Assembly: GCA_900551645.1 (NCBI GenBank)
Contig: URWP01000165.1
Location: 1 to 6,235, forward strand
DNA length: 6,235 nt
DNA from: an uncultured Bacteroides sp.
Lineage (GTDB): Bacteria; Bacteroidota; Bacteroidia; Bacteroidales; Bacteroidaceae
Reading direction: 5' to 3'
Both the position numbers and the translations under genes were made by a program. The notes beneath the pieces were generated by a model. The model was given only the letters and a program-made list of their open reading frames with translations. It was not told the origin of the DNA and searched no databases. This document shows, piece by piece, positions 1 through 6,235 of the stretch. Positions within the stretch are counted from its first letter, which is position 1. Each line of letters opens with the position of its first letter.

Positions 1-952
1 GGATTGGCCCGCTTCATGGCCTTCCAGATGGCCTTACCCGCCAGATTCAAATCCACATCGGCCGTACTTCCTCCTTCGTGGAACGGGTCCATGCTATAAT
101 AATCCGCCTTCCCGTACAGACGGGTCAACTCCTTGTAATACAAACGGGCGATACGTTCAAAATTCGGGTCGGTAGGTTGCAGGAAAGCCGGACGGTTATA
201 GCCGCACCAGATGCCCGGGTCGGCCACATCCAGCCCCAGTTTCTCCTTCGCATTGTGCGGTACCATGCCCGAGTAGCCCGGCAATACGGGATGGATGCCG
301 TATTCACGCATCCGCTTCAGGATACGTTTCTGAAGCTTTTCCTGATGGACATACCAACTTTCAGGGTTCGGTCCTCCCCAACCCTCCAGGTTGTTCATCA
401 GCCACCATGCCTGGAAGGCCGGCCCGGCTATGAAATCGCCGACTTCCTTTTCGGTATACCCCAAATCCAGCAAGACATTCCTCCAGACCACATCTGTCCC
501 GACCATCGCCAGGGGCAGGTTGATGCCGTGCAAGGCCAGTCGATTTCCTGTTCCCAACGGTCCCAGTCCCAGAAAGCCATGCTATAAGAAAATGTACAGT
601 AATTGAGGTCATAACGGTAGGGAAGCGTAGTTTCGTGGCGTTCCTTTCGGGCGACCTTTGGCAAGACATCCGGCAATTTCGCCCGCATGTTGTTCCAGGA
701 CAGATGGACGCCCGCATAATATTTCAGGTACCAGTTGATACCGGTAGCGATACTCACGTAATTGTTTCCTCGGACCACGACCTTGTCTCCCTGCTGGTCC
801 AGCTCGAAGAAGTCATCCTCTGCTTTCTGAAGCTCAATCCGGAACTTGGCCGACGCTCCTTTGTCTATCCGTTCCAGCAATCCCGTTATCGGCGAAGCGC
901 ACAGGCCGACGACGAACAGGCAACAACTGATCAGTAATGCGATTCTTTTCAT
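1..952 (-). pseudogene. GH89 alpha-N-acetylglucosaminidase (NAGLU family), 5' part, frameshifted; 3' end outside window
   Basis: The family removes terminal alpha-linked N-acetylglucosamine from glycans; in Bacteroides it would act in the periplasm or at the cell surface. Translation from ATG at 952 gives a signal peptide (MKRIALLISC, then a hydrophobic stretch to about residue 20), an N-terminal domain, and the start of the catalytic barrel. Residues 113-139, ending in WDWDRWEQEIDW, closely match human NAGLU. After W139 (536-538) the frame is lost; the original frame yields unrelated sequence and stops at 428, a 174-residue product. The frame starting with GCC at 536-534 reads on without a stop for 178 codons to the edge, with GH89 features such as HGINLPLAMVG, AGPAFQAWW, and MDPFHEGG, whose Glu (codon 75-77) aligns with the family acid/base. 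Inserting four bases after W139 would restore the conserved DWMALHG. No slippery heptamer is visible. It could be a true pseudogene, a strain variant, or a sequence error. The family call is secure. Confidence 0.88.
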
Positions 953-979
953 GTATTATCTTCTTTTAAGGTTACCCTA

Positions 980-987
980 CAAATTTA
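980..987 (-). promoter_or_regulatory. Candidate -7 promoter element for the GH89 gene
   Basis: Read on the minus strand this is TAAATTTG, a perfect match to the Bacteroides -7 consensus TAnnTTTG. It lies 28 bases before the GH89 start codon at 952, giving a short leader of about 20 bases. I see no clear TTTG at the expected -33 distance upstream, so only the -7 half supports the call. Confidence 0.5.
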
Positions 988-991
988 CAAC

Positions 992-1019
992 TTGTTTTGA
1001 ATACTTACCGCTATATTTA
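992..1019 (+). promoter_or_regulatory. Candidate promoter for the acyltransferase gene
   Basis: TTG at 992-994 is followed after 17 bases by TATATTTA at 1012-1019, which matches the Bacteroides -7 element TAnnTTTG except for its last base. Transcription would begin near 1025, leaving about 75 bases of untranslated leader before the start at 1101. The element lies only 4 bases from the opposite-strand -7 candidate at 980-987, so the two divergent promoters would overlap and could compete. The spacing is a little short for the consensus. Confidence 0.35.
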
Positions 1020-1031
1020 CATAAAAGCATG

Positions 1032-1054
1032 GTTCCGATTGGAAATGTCGGAAC
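1032..1054. repeat. 7-bp inverted repeat in the divergent intergenic region
   Basis: GTTCCGA (1032-1038) and TCGGAAC (1048-1054) are perfect inverted copies separated by 9 bases. The site lies between the candidate plus-strand start of transcription and the acyltransferase start codon. It could be a repressor operator or an RNA hairpin; the following TATTGTATTCTTTT is only moderately T-rich, so a terminator or attenuator is possible but weak. No regulator is encoded in the window. Confidence 0.4.
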
Positions 1055-1100
1055 TATTGTATTCTTTTGCAACCGGAATCATAAAAAAGAAATCAAAGAA

Positions 1101-2237
1101 ATGAAAAACACGAACCGTATCGTATGGGCGGATTTTCTCCGTCTGATTGCTATTCTGATGGTTGTCTGCATCCATTGCGCAGACCCTTTCAACGTTTCAC
1201 CCGAAGCCCGCTCGAATCCGGAATATAATTTCTGGGGAAGTATCTACGGGTCTCTTCTACGTCCGTGTGTCCCCCTGTTCGTCATGCTCACCGGTATGCT
1301 CTTGTTGCCTGCCCAACAGGACATCGGTCCCTTCTACAAGAAAAGGATGATGCGCGTGCTGATACCTTTCATCGTATGGTCTTTGCTATACGACCTTTTT
1401 CCGTGGTTCACCGGTCTCATCGGTCTGGACAGCTCCATCCTCTCCAAGATGTTCGCCTATGCCGGAGAATCCCCCTCGCAAAGCCTTTCCGATAGCCTGC
1501 ACAACATCTGGCTGATTCCCTTCAACTTCAATACGTACACCGTCCACCTGTGGTATATCTATATGTTGCTGGGATTGTACTTGTATATACCTTTCTTCTC
1601 CGTCTGGCTGAAACAGGCTTCGGAGAAACAGATCCGGATTTTCCTGGGCTTGTGGTGCATCACGTTGTTCTTACCTTATTGCCGGGAGTTCATTTCCGAA
1701 AACCTTGGCGGTACCTGTGCCTGGAACGATTTCGGAATCCTCTATTATTTCTCGGGCTTCTGCGGTTACCTGCTTTTGGGGTCTTATCTGAAAAATACGG
1801 GCAACCGGCTTCCGACGGGAAAGACCATTGGTATCTCCATCGTCCTGTTTGCCATCGGCTATGCCGTTACCTATTACGGATTCCGCGAGATAACCGGACG
1901 TCCGGAAGCCACCGAACGACAGGTAGAACTGTTCTTCCAGTATTGCTCGCCCAACGTGATGCTGATGACCGTAGCCGTTTATCTCCTGGCACAGAAGGTA
2001 AAGATAACATCGGTGTTCCTCACAAGCGCATTGACCAACCTTACCCGATGCGGACTGGGCATCTATATGATTCATTATTTCCTGGTAGGTACAGGTTATC
2101 TGGTGGTAGAGAACCTGGGAATGCCTATACCGTTGCAGATTCCGGTCACCGCCTTGCTGGTATTCGTGGCGGCATGGGGCATCGTAGCCGGATGCTACAA
2201 GTGTTTTCCGAAAGTTTCCAGGTGGATTATGGGTTAA
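1101..2237 (+). CDS. Membrane acyltransferase, Acyltransferase_3 family (WecH/OatA-like)
   Basis: This 378-residue protein has the pattern of the Acyltransferase_3 family (PF01757): about ten hydrophobic segments and little soluble sequence. These inner-membrane enzymes transfer acyl groups, commonly acetyl, to sugars of surface polysaccharides, lipids or peptidoglycan. Visible landmarks are WADFLRLIAILMVVCIHCAD with His25 in the first membrane segment (the family's conserved His), PLFVMLTGMLLL at about 58-69, VHLWYIYMLLGLYLYIPFF with H149 and W151, and GLGIYMIHYF with H325 near the C-terminus. The ATG at 1101 was chosen because the protein then begins just before segment 1, as is usual; an in-frame ATG at 1029 would add 24 residues not typical of the family. 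There is no clear Shine-Dalgarno site, as is normal for Bacteroidetes. It is divergent from the GH89 gene and ends 207 bases before the thr leader, so it appears monocistronic. The substrate cannot be read from the sequence. Confidence 0.88.
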   Translation: MKNTNRIVWADFLRLIAILMVVCIHCADPFNVSPEARSNPEYNFWGSIYGSLLRPCVPLFVMLTGMLLLPAQQDIGPFYKKRMMRVLIPFIVWSLLYDLFPWFTGLIGLDSSILSKMFAYAGESPSQSLSDSLHNIWLIPFNFNTYTVHLWYIYMLLGLYLYIPFFSVWLKQASEKQIRIFLGLWCITLFLPYCREFISENLGGTCAWNDFGILYYFSGFCGYLLLGSYLKNTGNRLPTGKTIGISIVLFAIGYAVTYYGFREITGRPEATERQVELFFQYCSPNVMLMTVAVYLLAQKVKITSVFLTSALTNLTRCGLGIYMIHYFLVGTGYLVVENLGMPIPLQIPVTALLVFVAAWGIVAGCYKCFPKVSRWIMG

Positions 2238-2271
2238 CTTCTGATACCTGGGAACAATAGGACATTCTGTT

Positions 2272-2306
2272 ATGGTAAATTTACATTTATGAACCATTGT
2301 TTTTTT
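2272..2306 (+). terminator. Candidate intrinsic terminator after the acyltransferase gene
   Basis: ATGG-TAAAT (2272-2280) can pair with ATTTA (2285-2289) and CCAT (2294-2297), around a TTAC loop and with a 4-base bulge (TGAA). A TG and then seven T (2300-2306) follow. The stem is A/T-rich and bulged, so it is not strong, but its position 35 bases after the stop codon and its T-run are right for a terminator separating this gene from the thr operon. Confidence 0.5.
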
Positions 2307-2392
2307 GACTATAAATTTTCACTTTTTGCCGGAACGGGCGAACGGTTGTTACGAAATCTTGGGATTTTGTGAAAAAAAATAGCAGAAATAAG

Positions 2393-2422
2393 TTTGTTTG
2401 TAGAAAAATGTTCTTATATTTG
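2393..2422 (+). promoter_or_regulatory. Promoter of the thr leader-thrA operon
   Basis: TATATTTG at 2415-2422 is a perfect match to the Bacteroides -7 consensus TAnnTTTG. A TTTG at 2393-2396 lies 18 bases upstream, near the usual 19-21 base spacing of the -33 element (a second TTTG at 2397-2400 is too close). Transcription should start at about 2427-2431, so the RNA would have roughly 15 untranslated bases before the leader peptide and about 245 before thrA. This is the best promoter match in the window. Confidence 0.7.
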
Positions 2423-2444
2423 CCACACCATAAAATTACACAAT

Positions 2445-2534
2445 ATGACAATTTTCAACATCCATATCACAACCATGGGGATGGGGTGTTTCTTTATCGC
2501 CACATCTGTTTCAGGGACTACCCCTCGGGGGTAA
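2445..2534 (+). CDS. Threonine operon leader peptide (29 residues)
   Basis: A 29-codon open frame begins about 15 bases after the predicted transcription start and ends at TAA 2532-2534. It starts MTIFNIHITTMGMG and ends SGTTPRG. Six of 29 residues are Thr (codons 2, 9, 10, 20, 25, 26), four are Ile (3, 6, 8, 18), and Met occurs internally at 11 and 13. These are products of the pathway that thrA opens. E. coli ThrL is likewise a short Thr/Ile-rich peptide, but the sequences are not related. The last two Thr codons (2517-2522) lie in the 5' arm of an RNA hairpin and the stop codon lies in its 3' arm, the arrangement expected of a ribosome-sensing attenuator. No Shine-Dalgarno is seen upstream, only an A/T-rich stretch. 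The peptide probably has no function once made. Too short for ordinary gene calling; translation is inferred, not shown. Confidence 0.72.
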   Translation: MTIFNIHITTMGMGCFFIATSVSGTTPRG

Positions 2535-2582
2535 GGATTGTATATTGGTGTTTCTACGTGATACACGCTTACGGACGTAAGC
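2519..2582 (+). promoter_or_regulatory. Transcription attenuator of the thr operon
   Basis: Four RNA segments can pair in exclusive ways. Segment 1, TACCCC (2519-2524), pairs with GGGGTA (2528-2533) of segment 2 across a 3-base loop. Segment 2 also contains GTAAG (2531-2535), which pairs with CTTAC (2568-2572) of segment 3; TGTAT (2539-2543) with ATACA (2561-2565) extends this antiterminator inward. Segment 3 can instead pair with segment 4, CGTAAGC (2576-2582), forming the terminator. GTAAG is thus present in both segments 2 and 4. With scarce charged tRNA-Thr, a ribosome waiting at ACT 2517-2519 would cover segment 1 with its front edge near 2530, leaving GTAAG free for 2:3 pairing and read-through. 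With ample Thr the ribosome reaches the stop codon, covers segment 2, and 3:4 forms. Without translation, 1:2 and 3:4 form together. The pairings are seen; the mechanism is inferred from known thr/trp/his attenuators. Confidence 0.7.
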
Positions 2583-2606
2583 ATTCATTTCTATTTATTA
2601 TTTATT
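2567..2606 (+). terminator. Attenuator terminator hairpin (segments 3:4)
   Basis: GCTTACG (2567-2573) and CGTAAGC (2576-2582) are perfect inverted copies; in RNA this would be a 6-bp stem closed by a GGAC tetraloop. It is followed by a U-rich but interrupted tract, ATTCATTTCTATTTATTATT. The stem is short and the tract not a pure T-run, so termination may be partial, which would suit a leaky attenuator. It lies 91 bases before the thrA start codon. The A/T-rich stretch 2607-2673 between it and thrA shows no further gene. Confidence 0.6.
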
Positions 2607-2673
2607 CTGATTTTATTTCTGGCTTTTTATTCCTGACGGGGGAGTGGAAAGTATAAAATAATTGTGTATACCT

Positions 2674-5106
2674 ATGAAAGTATTGAAATTCGGTGGAACG
2701 TCTGTAGGTTCCGTCAACAGCATGCTGAGTGTGAAAAAAATTGTTGAGGCAATTGATGAAAAAGTGATTGTGGTAGTTTCTGCATTAGGAGGAATTACAG
2801 ACAAATTGATTAATACCTCGAAGATGGCTACAGCAGGCGATTCGGCTTATGAAAAGGAAATGAAGGAAATTGTCAATCGCCACATTGAGATGGTCTATAC
2901 GGTGATACCGGCCGGGAAGCAACGTGAAATCCTGTTGGACCAGGTAAACGAGCTGTTGAGCGAATTGAAGGATATTTTCCAGGGTATCTATCTGATTCGT
3001 GACCTCTCACCAAAGACTTCCGCTACCATCGTAAGTTACGGAGAGCGTCTTTCATCCATCATTGTAACTGCTTTGATTAAGGACGCTCAGTGGTTTGATT
3101 CACGTACTTTCATCAAGACAGAGAAAAAACACAACAAGCATATCCTGGATTCGGAACTGACTACCCAACTGGTCAAGGAAGCTTTCAAGGAACTTCCACA
3201 GGTATCATTGGTTCCCGGATTCATTTCCAGTGATAAGAATACCGGTGAGATTACGAATCTGGGCCGGGGCGGATCCGATTATACGGCTTCCATCATCGCC
3301 GCGGCACTGGATGCGGATATTCTGGAAATCTGGACCGATGTGGATGGTTTCATGACGGCCGACCCTCGTGTCATCAGTACCGCATATCCCATCACAGAAT
3401 TGAGTTATGTTGAAGCGATGGAGTTGTGTAACTTCGGTGCAAAGGTGGTTTATCCGCCGACTATTTATCCGGTCTGCCATAAGAATATTCCGATTCTTAT
3501 CAAGAATACATTCAATCCGGAAGCTCCAGGCACCATCATCAAGCAGGAAGCCGATCACTTCTCGAAGGCCATCAAGGGTATTTCCTCCATCAATGATACG
3601 TGTCTGATTACCATGACCGGTCTGGGTATGGTAGGCGTTATCGGAGTAGACCACCGTCTGTTCCGTGCGTTGGCCGAGAACGGTATCAGCGTGTTCCTGG
3701 TTTCGCAGGCTTCTTCAGAGAACTCTATTTCCATCGGTGTACGTAACGGAGAGGCCGAATTGGCATGTTCCCTGCTGAACGAGGAATTCGCCAAGGAAAT
3801 CGAGATGGGTGAAATCAGTCCGATGAAAGTAGAAGGCGGACTGGCTACCGTAGCGATTGTAGGTGAGAACATGAAACATACGCCGGGCATTGCCGGAAAG
3901 CTGTTCGGTACGTTGGGACGTAACGGTATCAATGTCATAGCCTGCGCACAGGGTGCTTCTGAAACCAATATCTCGTTTGTTGTAGACGGTGCTTCGCTTC
4001 GTAAGACCCTGAATGTGATTCACGACTCGTTTTTTCTTTCGGAATATCAGGTACTGAATCTTTTTGTCTGTGGTATCGGAACCGTAGGCCATAGCTTGTT
4101 GGAACAGATTCACGGTCAGCAGGAACGGCTGAAAAAGGAACGTGGACTGAAGCTGAGAGTCGTAGGTATCGCCAACGGACATCAGGCTTACTTCTGCCGT
4201 CAGGGCATTGATTTGGCAAACTTCCGTCAGGAACTGGAAGAGAAAGGTGTTCCATCTTGTACTCAGCTTCTGCACGACGAGGTAATTGGTATGAATATTT
4301 TCAATTCGGTGTTTGTGGATTGTACGGCAAGTCCGGAAATTGCCGGTCTGTATAAAGATTTCCTGAAGCACAATATTTCGGTGGTTGCCGCCAATAAGAT
4401 TGCCGCTTCTTCGGATTATGAAATTTATGCGGAATTGAAGCAGATAGCCCGCCAGCGTGGTGTGAAATTTCTCTTCGAAACGAATGTAGGTGCCGGACTT
4501 CCGGTTATCAATACCATCAATGACCTGATAAATAGTGGTGATAAGATTTTGAAGATTGAAGCGGTATTGAGCGGAACGTTGAATTACATTTTCAATACCT
4601 TGAGTGCGGATGTTCCATTGAGCGAAACTATCCGTAGAGCTAAAGAAGAAGGATATTCTGAGCCGGACCCGCGCATAGACTTGAGCGGAAAAGATGTTAT
4701 CCGTAAACTTGTTATTTTGGCACGTGAAGCTGGTTACCGTCTGAATCAGGAAGATGTGGTGAAACATTTGTTTATTCCCGACGAATATTTCGAAGGGTCG
4801 CTGGATGACTTCTGGAAGAAAATTCCACAACTGGATGACGATTTCGAGAAACAACGGCAGAAACTGGAGGCCGAAGACAAACGCTGGCGGTTTGTGGCCA
4901 AACTGGAAGACGGTAACGGAACGGTTTCCTTGCAGGAAGTGGGGCACGACCATCCGTTCTATACCCTGGAAGGAAGCAATAATATAATTCTGCTGACAAC
5001 TGAACGATATAATGAATACCCGATGCTGATTCAGGGATATGGTGCCGGTGCCGGTGTAACGGCGGCCGGAGTATTCGCTGATATCATGAGCATCGCTAAT
5101 ATTTAA
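2674..5106 (+). CDS. thrA: Bifunctional aspartokinase / homoserine dehydrogenase
   Basis: This 810-residue cytoplasmic fusion catalyses the first and third steps from aspartate to homoserine: ATP-dependent phosphorylation of aspartate, and NAD(P)H reduction of aspartate semialdehyde. The kinase domain (about 1-300) shows KFGGTSVGS at 5-13, SYGERLSS near 121-128, GRGGSDYTA at 197-205 and WTDVDG at 220-225. Two ACT-type regulatory regions follow (about 310-385 and 390-460), the usual site of feedback inhibition by threonine. The dehydrogenase domain begins at about 462 with the nucleotide loop GIGTVG (467-472), then AANK with K575, and EPDPRIDLSGKDVIRK (663-678), in which E663, D674 and K678 correspond to the catalytic E208, D219 and K223 of yeast homoserine dehydrogenase. 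Length is as usual for the family and no key residue is missing. The ATG at 2674 gives the standard MKVLKFGG start; an in-frame TTG at 2662 would only add four residues. It is the first enzyme gene after the attenuator and is followed 7 bases later by the next gene. Confidence 0.97.
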   Translation: MKVLKFGGTSVGSVNSMLSVKKIVEAIDEKVIVVVSALGGITDKLINTSKMATAGDSAYEKEMKEIVNRHIEMVYTVIPAGKQREILLDQVNELLSELKDIFQGIYLIRDLSPKTSATIVSYGERLSSIIVTALIKDAQWFDSRTFIKTEKKHNKHILDSELTTQLVKEAFKELPQVSLVPGFISSDKNTGEITNLGRGGSDYTASIIAAALDADILEIWTDVDGFMTADPRVISTAYPITELSYVEAMELCNFGAKVVYPPTIYPVCHKNIPILIKNTFNPEAPGTIIKQEADHFSKAIKGISSINDTCLITMTGLGMVGVIGVDHRLFRALAENGISVFLVSQASSENSISIGVRNGEAELACSLLNEEFAKEIEMGEISPMKVEGGLATVAIVGENMKHTPGIAGKLFGTLGRNGINVIACAQGASETNISFVVDGASLRKTLNVIHDSFFLSEYQVLNLFVCGIGTVGHSLLEQIHGQQERLKKERGLKLRVVGIANGHQAYFCRQGIDLANFRQELEEKGVPSCTQLLHDEVIGMNIFNSVFVDCTASPEIAGLYKDFLKHNISVVAANKIAASSDYEIYAELKQIARQRGVKFLFETNVGAGLPVINTINDLINSGDKILKIEAVLSGTLNYIFNTLSADVPLSETIRRAKEEGYSEPDPRIDLSGKDVIRKLVILAREAGYRLNQEDVVKHLFIPDEYFEGSLDDFWKKIPQLDDDFEKQRQKLEAEDKRWRFVAKLEDGNGTVSLQEVGHDHPFYTLEGSNNIILLTTERYNEYPMLIQGYGAGAGVTAAGVFADIMSIANI

Positions 5107-5113
5107 GGGGATT

Positions 5114-6235
5114 ATGAAACATTTGATTATTTTGGGGGACGGTATGGCCGACTGGGCGGTACCGTCGTTGGGAAACAAGACCTTGCTACAATACGCACAT
5201 ACACCTTACATGGATAAACTGGCCAGTCTGGGACGTACCGGTATGCTCAAGACGGTGGCCGACGGTTTCCATCCGGGAAGCGAGGTGGCCAACATGTCTG
5301 TCATGGGATATGACTTGCCGAAAGTATACGAGGGGCGGGGAGTACTGGAAGCCGCTAGTATCGGGGTAGATCTGGAACCGGGCGACATGGCGATGCGTTG
5401 TAACATCATCTGTGTAGAAGGAGAGACGTTGAAGAACCATTCGGCTGGACACATTACTACCGAAGAAGCTGATATGTTGATTAAGTTTTTGGAAGAAAAG
5501 TTGGGTAATGACCGGATTCATTTCTATACCGGCGTCCAGTATCGTCATCTGTTGGTGATAAAGGGAGGCGATAAGCGTGTGGCATGCGTTCCTCCTCACG
5601 ACATCCCGTTGCAACCGTTCCGTCCGAACCTTGTGAAACCGCTTTGTCCGGAGGCGCAGGAAACGGCCGATTTGCTGAATGATTTGATTCTGAAATCACA
5701 GGAATTGCTGGCCAATCATCCGCTGAATCTGAAGCGGATGGCCGAAGGAAAAGATCCCGCCAACAGCATTTGGCCGTGGAGTCCGGGGTATCGTCCGAAG
5801 ATGGAACCACTTTCACAGAAATATCCGGCTATCCGGAGAGGTTCGGTTATTACAGCGGTAGACCTGATTCGCGGTATCGGGCGTTATGCCGGTTTGCGTT
5901 GTATCGATGTAGAAGGAGCTACCGGTCTGTATACTACCAATTATGAAGGAAAGGCACAGGCTGCCATCGATGCCTTGAAGACCGATGATTTTGTTTATCT
6001 TCACATTGAAGCGAGCGATGAGGCAGGCCATGAAGGAGATGTAGCTTTGAAACTGAAAACCATCGAATATCTGGACAGCAGGGCTTTAGGACCTATTTTC
6101 GAGGCTGTAAAGGATTGGGAAGAACCGGTGGCCATCGCTGTTCTGCCGGATCATCCGACGCCTTGTGAATTGCGTACACATACCAATACTCCCGTGCCGT
6201 TCCTGATTTATTATCCTGGAATTACTCCTGACTCT
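5114..6235 (+). CDS. apgM: Cofactor-independent phosphoglycerate mutase-like protein, proposed homoserine kinase; 3' end outside window
   Basis: The first 374 codons of a gene whose family (archaeal-type ApgM, COG3635; alkaline phosphatase superfamily) is usually about 400 residues long. Superfamily metal and phosphate-handling residues are visible: LGDGMADW with D9, PGSEVANMSVMGYD with Ser56 as the likely phospho-acceptor, NHSAGHITTEEA around 109-120, HIEASDEAGHEGD (297-309) and LPDHPTP (344-350, with D346 and H347). The subgroup found next to thrA and thrC in genomes lacking classical thrB has been proposed to be a homoserine kinase (TIGR02535-type assignment), and the position here fits: it starts 7 bases after thrA, with AAGGGG at 5105-5110 serving as a rare Shine-Dalgarno-like site. 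On that view it converts ThrA's product homoserine to O-phosphohomoserine for threonine synthase. It may instead, or also, interconvert 2- and 3-phosphoglycerate; the sequence alone does not decide. The frame is open to the right edge. Confidence 0.9.
   Translation, partial: MKHLIILGDGMADWAVPSLGNKTLLQYAHTPYMDKLASLGRTGMLKTVADGFHPGSEVANMSVMGYDLPKVYEGRGVLEAASIGVDLEPGDMAMRCNIICVEGETLKNHSAGHITTEEADMLIKFLEEKLGNDRIHFYTGVQYRHLLVIKGGDKRVACVPPHDIPLQPFRPNLVKPLCPEAQETADLLNDLILKSQELLANHPLNLKRMAEGKDPANSIWPWSPGYRPKMEPLSQKYPAIRRGSVITAVDLIRGIGRYAGLRCIDVEGATGLYTTNYEGKAQAAIDALKTDDFVYLHIEASDEAGHEGDVALKLKTIEYLDSRALGPIFEAVKDWEEPVAIAVLPDHPTPCELRTHTNTPVPFLIYYPGITPDS

Noticed and set aside
530..545. Programmed ribosomal frameshift in the GH89 gene
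   Set aside because: A -1 shift at TGG-CC would restore the frame, but there is no slippery heptamer, no reason for such control in this family, and a conserved Met would still be missing; a small deletion explains the data better.
78..587. 169-codon plus-strand frame across the GH89 region
   Set aside because: It is antisense to continuous GH89 coding sequence on the minus strand and shows no recognisable domain.
846..1100. Extended N-terminus for the acyltransferase (in-frame starts at 846 or 1029)
   Set aside because: The extension from 846 overlaps the GH89 start on the other strand and the promoters; the one from 1029 would begin almost at the predicted transcription start. Family proteins start just before the first membrane segment, as the ATG at 1101 does.
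2477..2531. G-quadruplex in the leader RNA
   Set aside because: There are four G-tracts (2477-2480, 2483-2486, 2514-2516, 2527-2531), but one loop is 27 bases long and the last tract is taken up in the 1:2 hairpin, so a stable quadruplex is unlikely.
2638..2644. GGGGGAG as a Shine-Dalgarno site for thrA
   Set aside because: It lies about 29 bases before the ATG at 2674, far beyond working distance.
2369..2656. 95-codon plus-strand frame starting with GTG and overlapping the thr leader
   Set aside because: Its start lies upstream of the predicted promoter, it overlaps the promoter, leader and terminator in another frame, and its Phe/Tyr/His/Lys-rich composition is what A/T-rich noncoding DNA gives.
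3715..5178. 487-codon open frame on the minus strand opposite thrA
   Set aside because: It lies antisense to a gene with complete aspartokinase and homoserine dehydrogenase motifs and crosses the thrA-apgM junction; its composition shows no domain or signal. It is a shadow of the coding strand.

Overview
The window looks like a chromosomal segment from a Bacteroidales gut bacterium (Bacteroides/Phocaeicola type). The gene families, the promoter elements of the Bacteroides type (TAnnTTTG around -7 with TTTG/TTG upstream) and the general lack of Shine-Dalgarno sites all point that way. Phylum and order are fairly secure; genus is inference.

Layout. Positions 1-952 (minus strand) hold the 5' half of a secreted family GH89 alpha-N-acetylglucosaminidase. 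Its frame is broken near 536-538, apparently by a 4-base deletion, so it is a pseudogene, a strain variant or a sequence error. A divergent intergenic region (953-1100) carries candidate promoters for both directions and a 7-bp inverted repeat. Positions 1101-2237 (plus) encode a multi-pass membrane acyltransferase of the Acyltransferase_3 family, followed by a candidate terminator. From about 2393 to the end lies the start of a threonine biosynthesis operon: promoter, 29-codon leader peptide, attenuator, thrA (aspartokinase-homoserine dehydrogenase fusion), and a cofactor-independent phosphoglycerate-mutase-like gene of the type proposed to be the homoserine kinase of these organisms. That last gene runs off the right edge, and threonine synthase (thrC) would be expected just outside.

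The most interesting part is 2393-2673. It contains a short open frame, easily missed by annotation, rich in Thr (6) and Ile (4) with two internal Met. It is followed by mutually exclusive RNA hairpins: a 1:2 hairpin over the last Thr codons and stop codon, a 2:3 antiterminator, and a 3:4 terminator stem with a U-rich tail. The pentamer GTAAG occurs in both segment 2 and segment 4, and both can pair with CTTAC in segment 3. This is the architecture of ribosome-mediated transcription attenuation, as in the enterobacterial thr operon, but with an unrelated leader sequence.

How the genes work together: ThrA makes homoserine from aspartate in two of its three steps (aspartate-semialdehyde dehydrogenase is encoded elsewhere). 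The downstream protein probably phosphorylates homoserine, and the leader would tie transcription to charged tRNA-Thr (and perhaps tRNA-Ile). The GH89 and acyltransferase genes show no functional link to this pathway.
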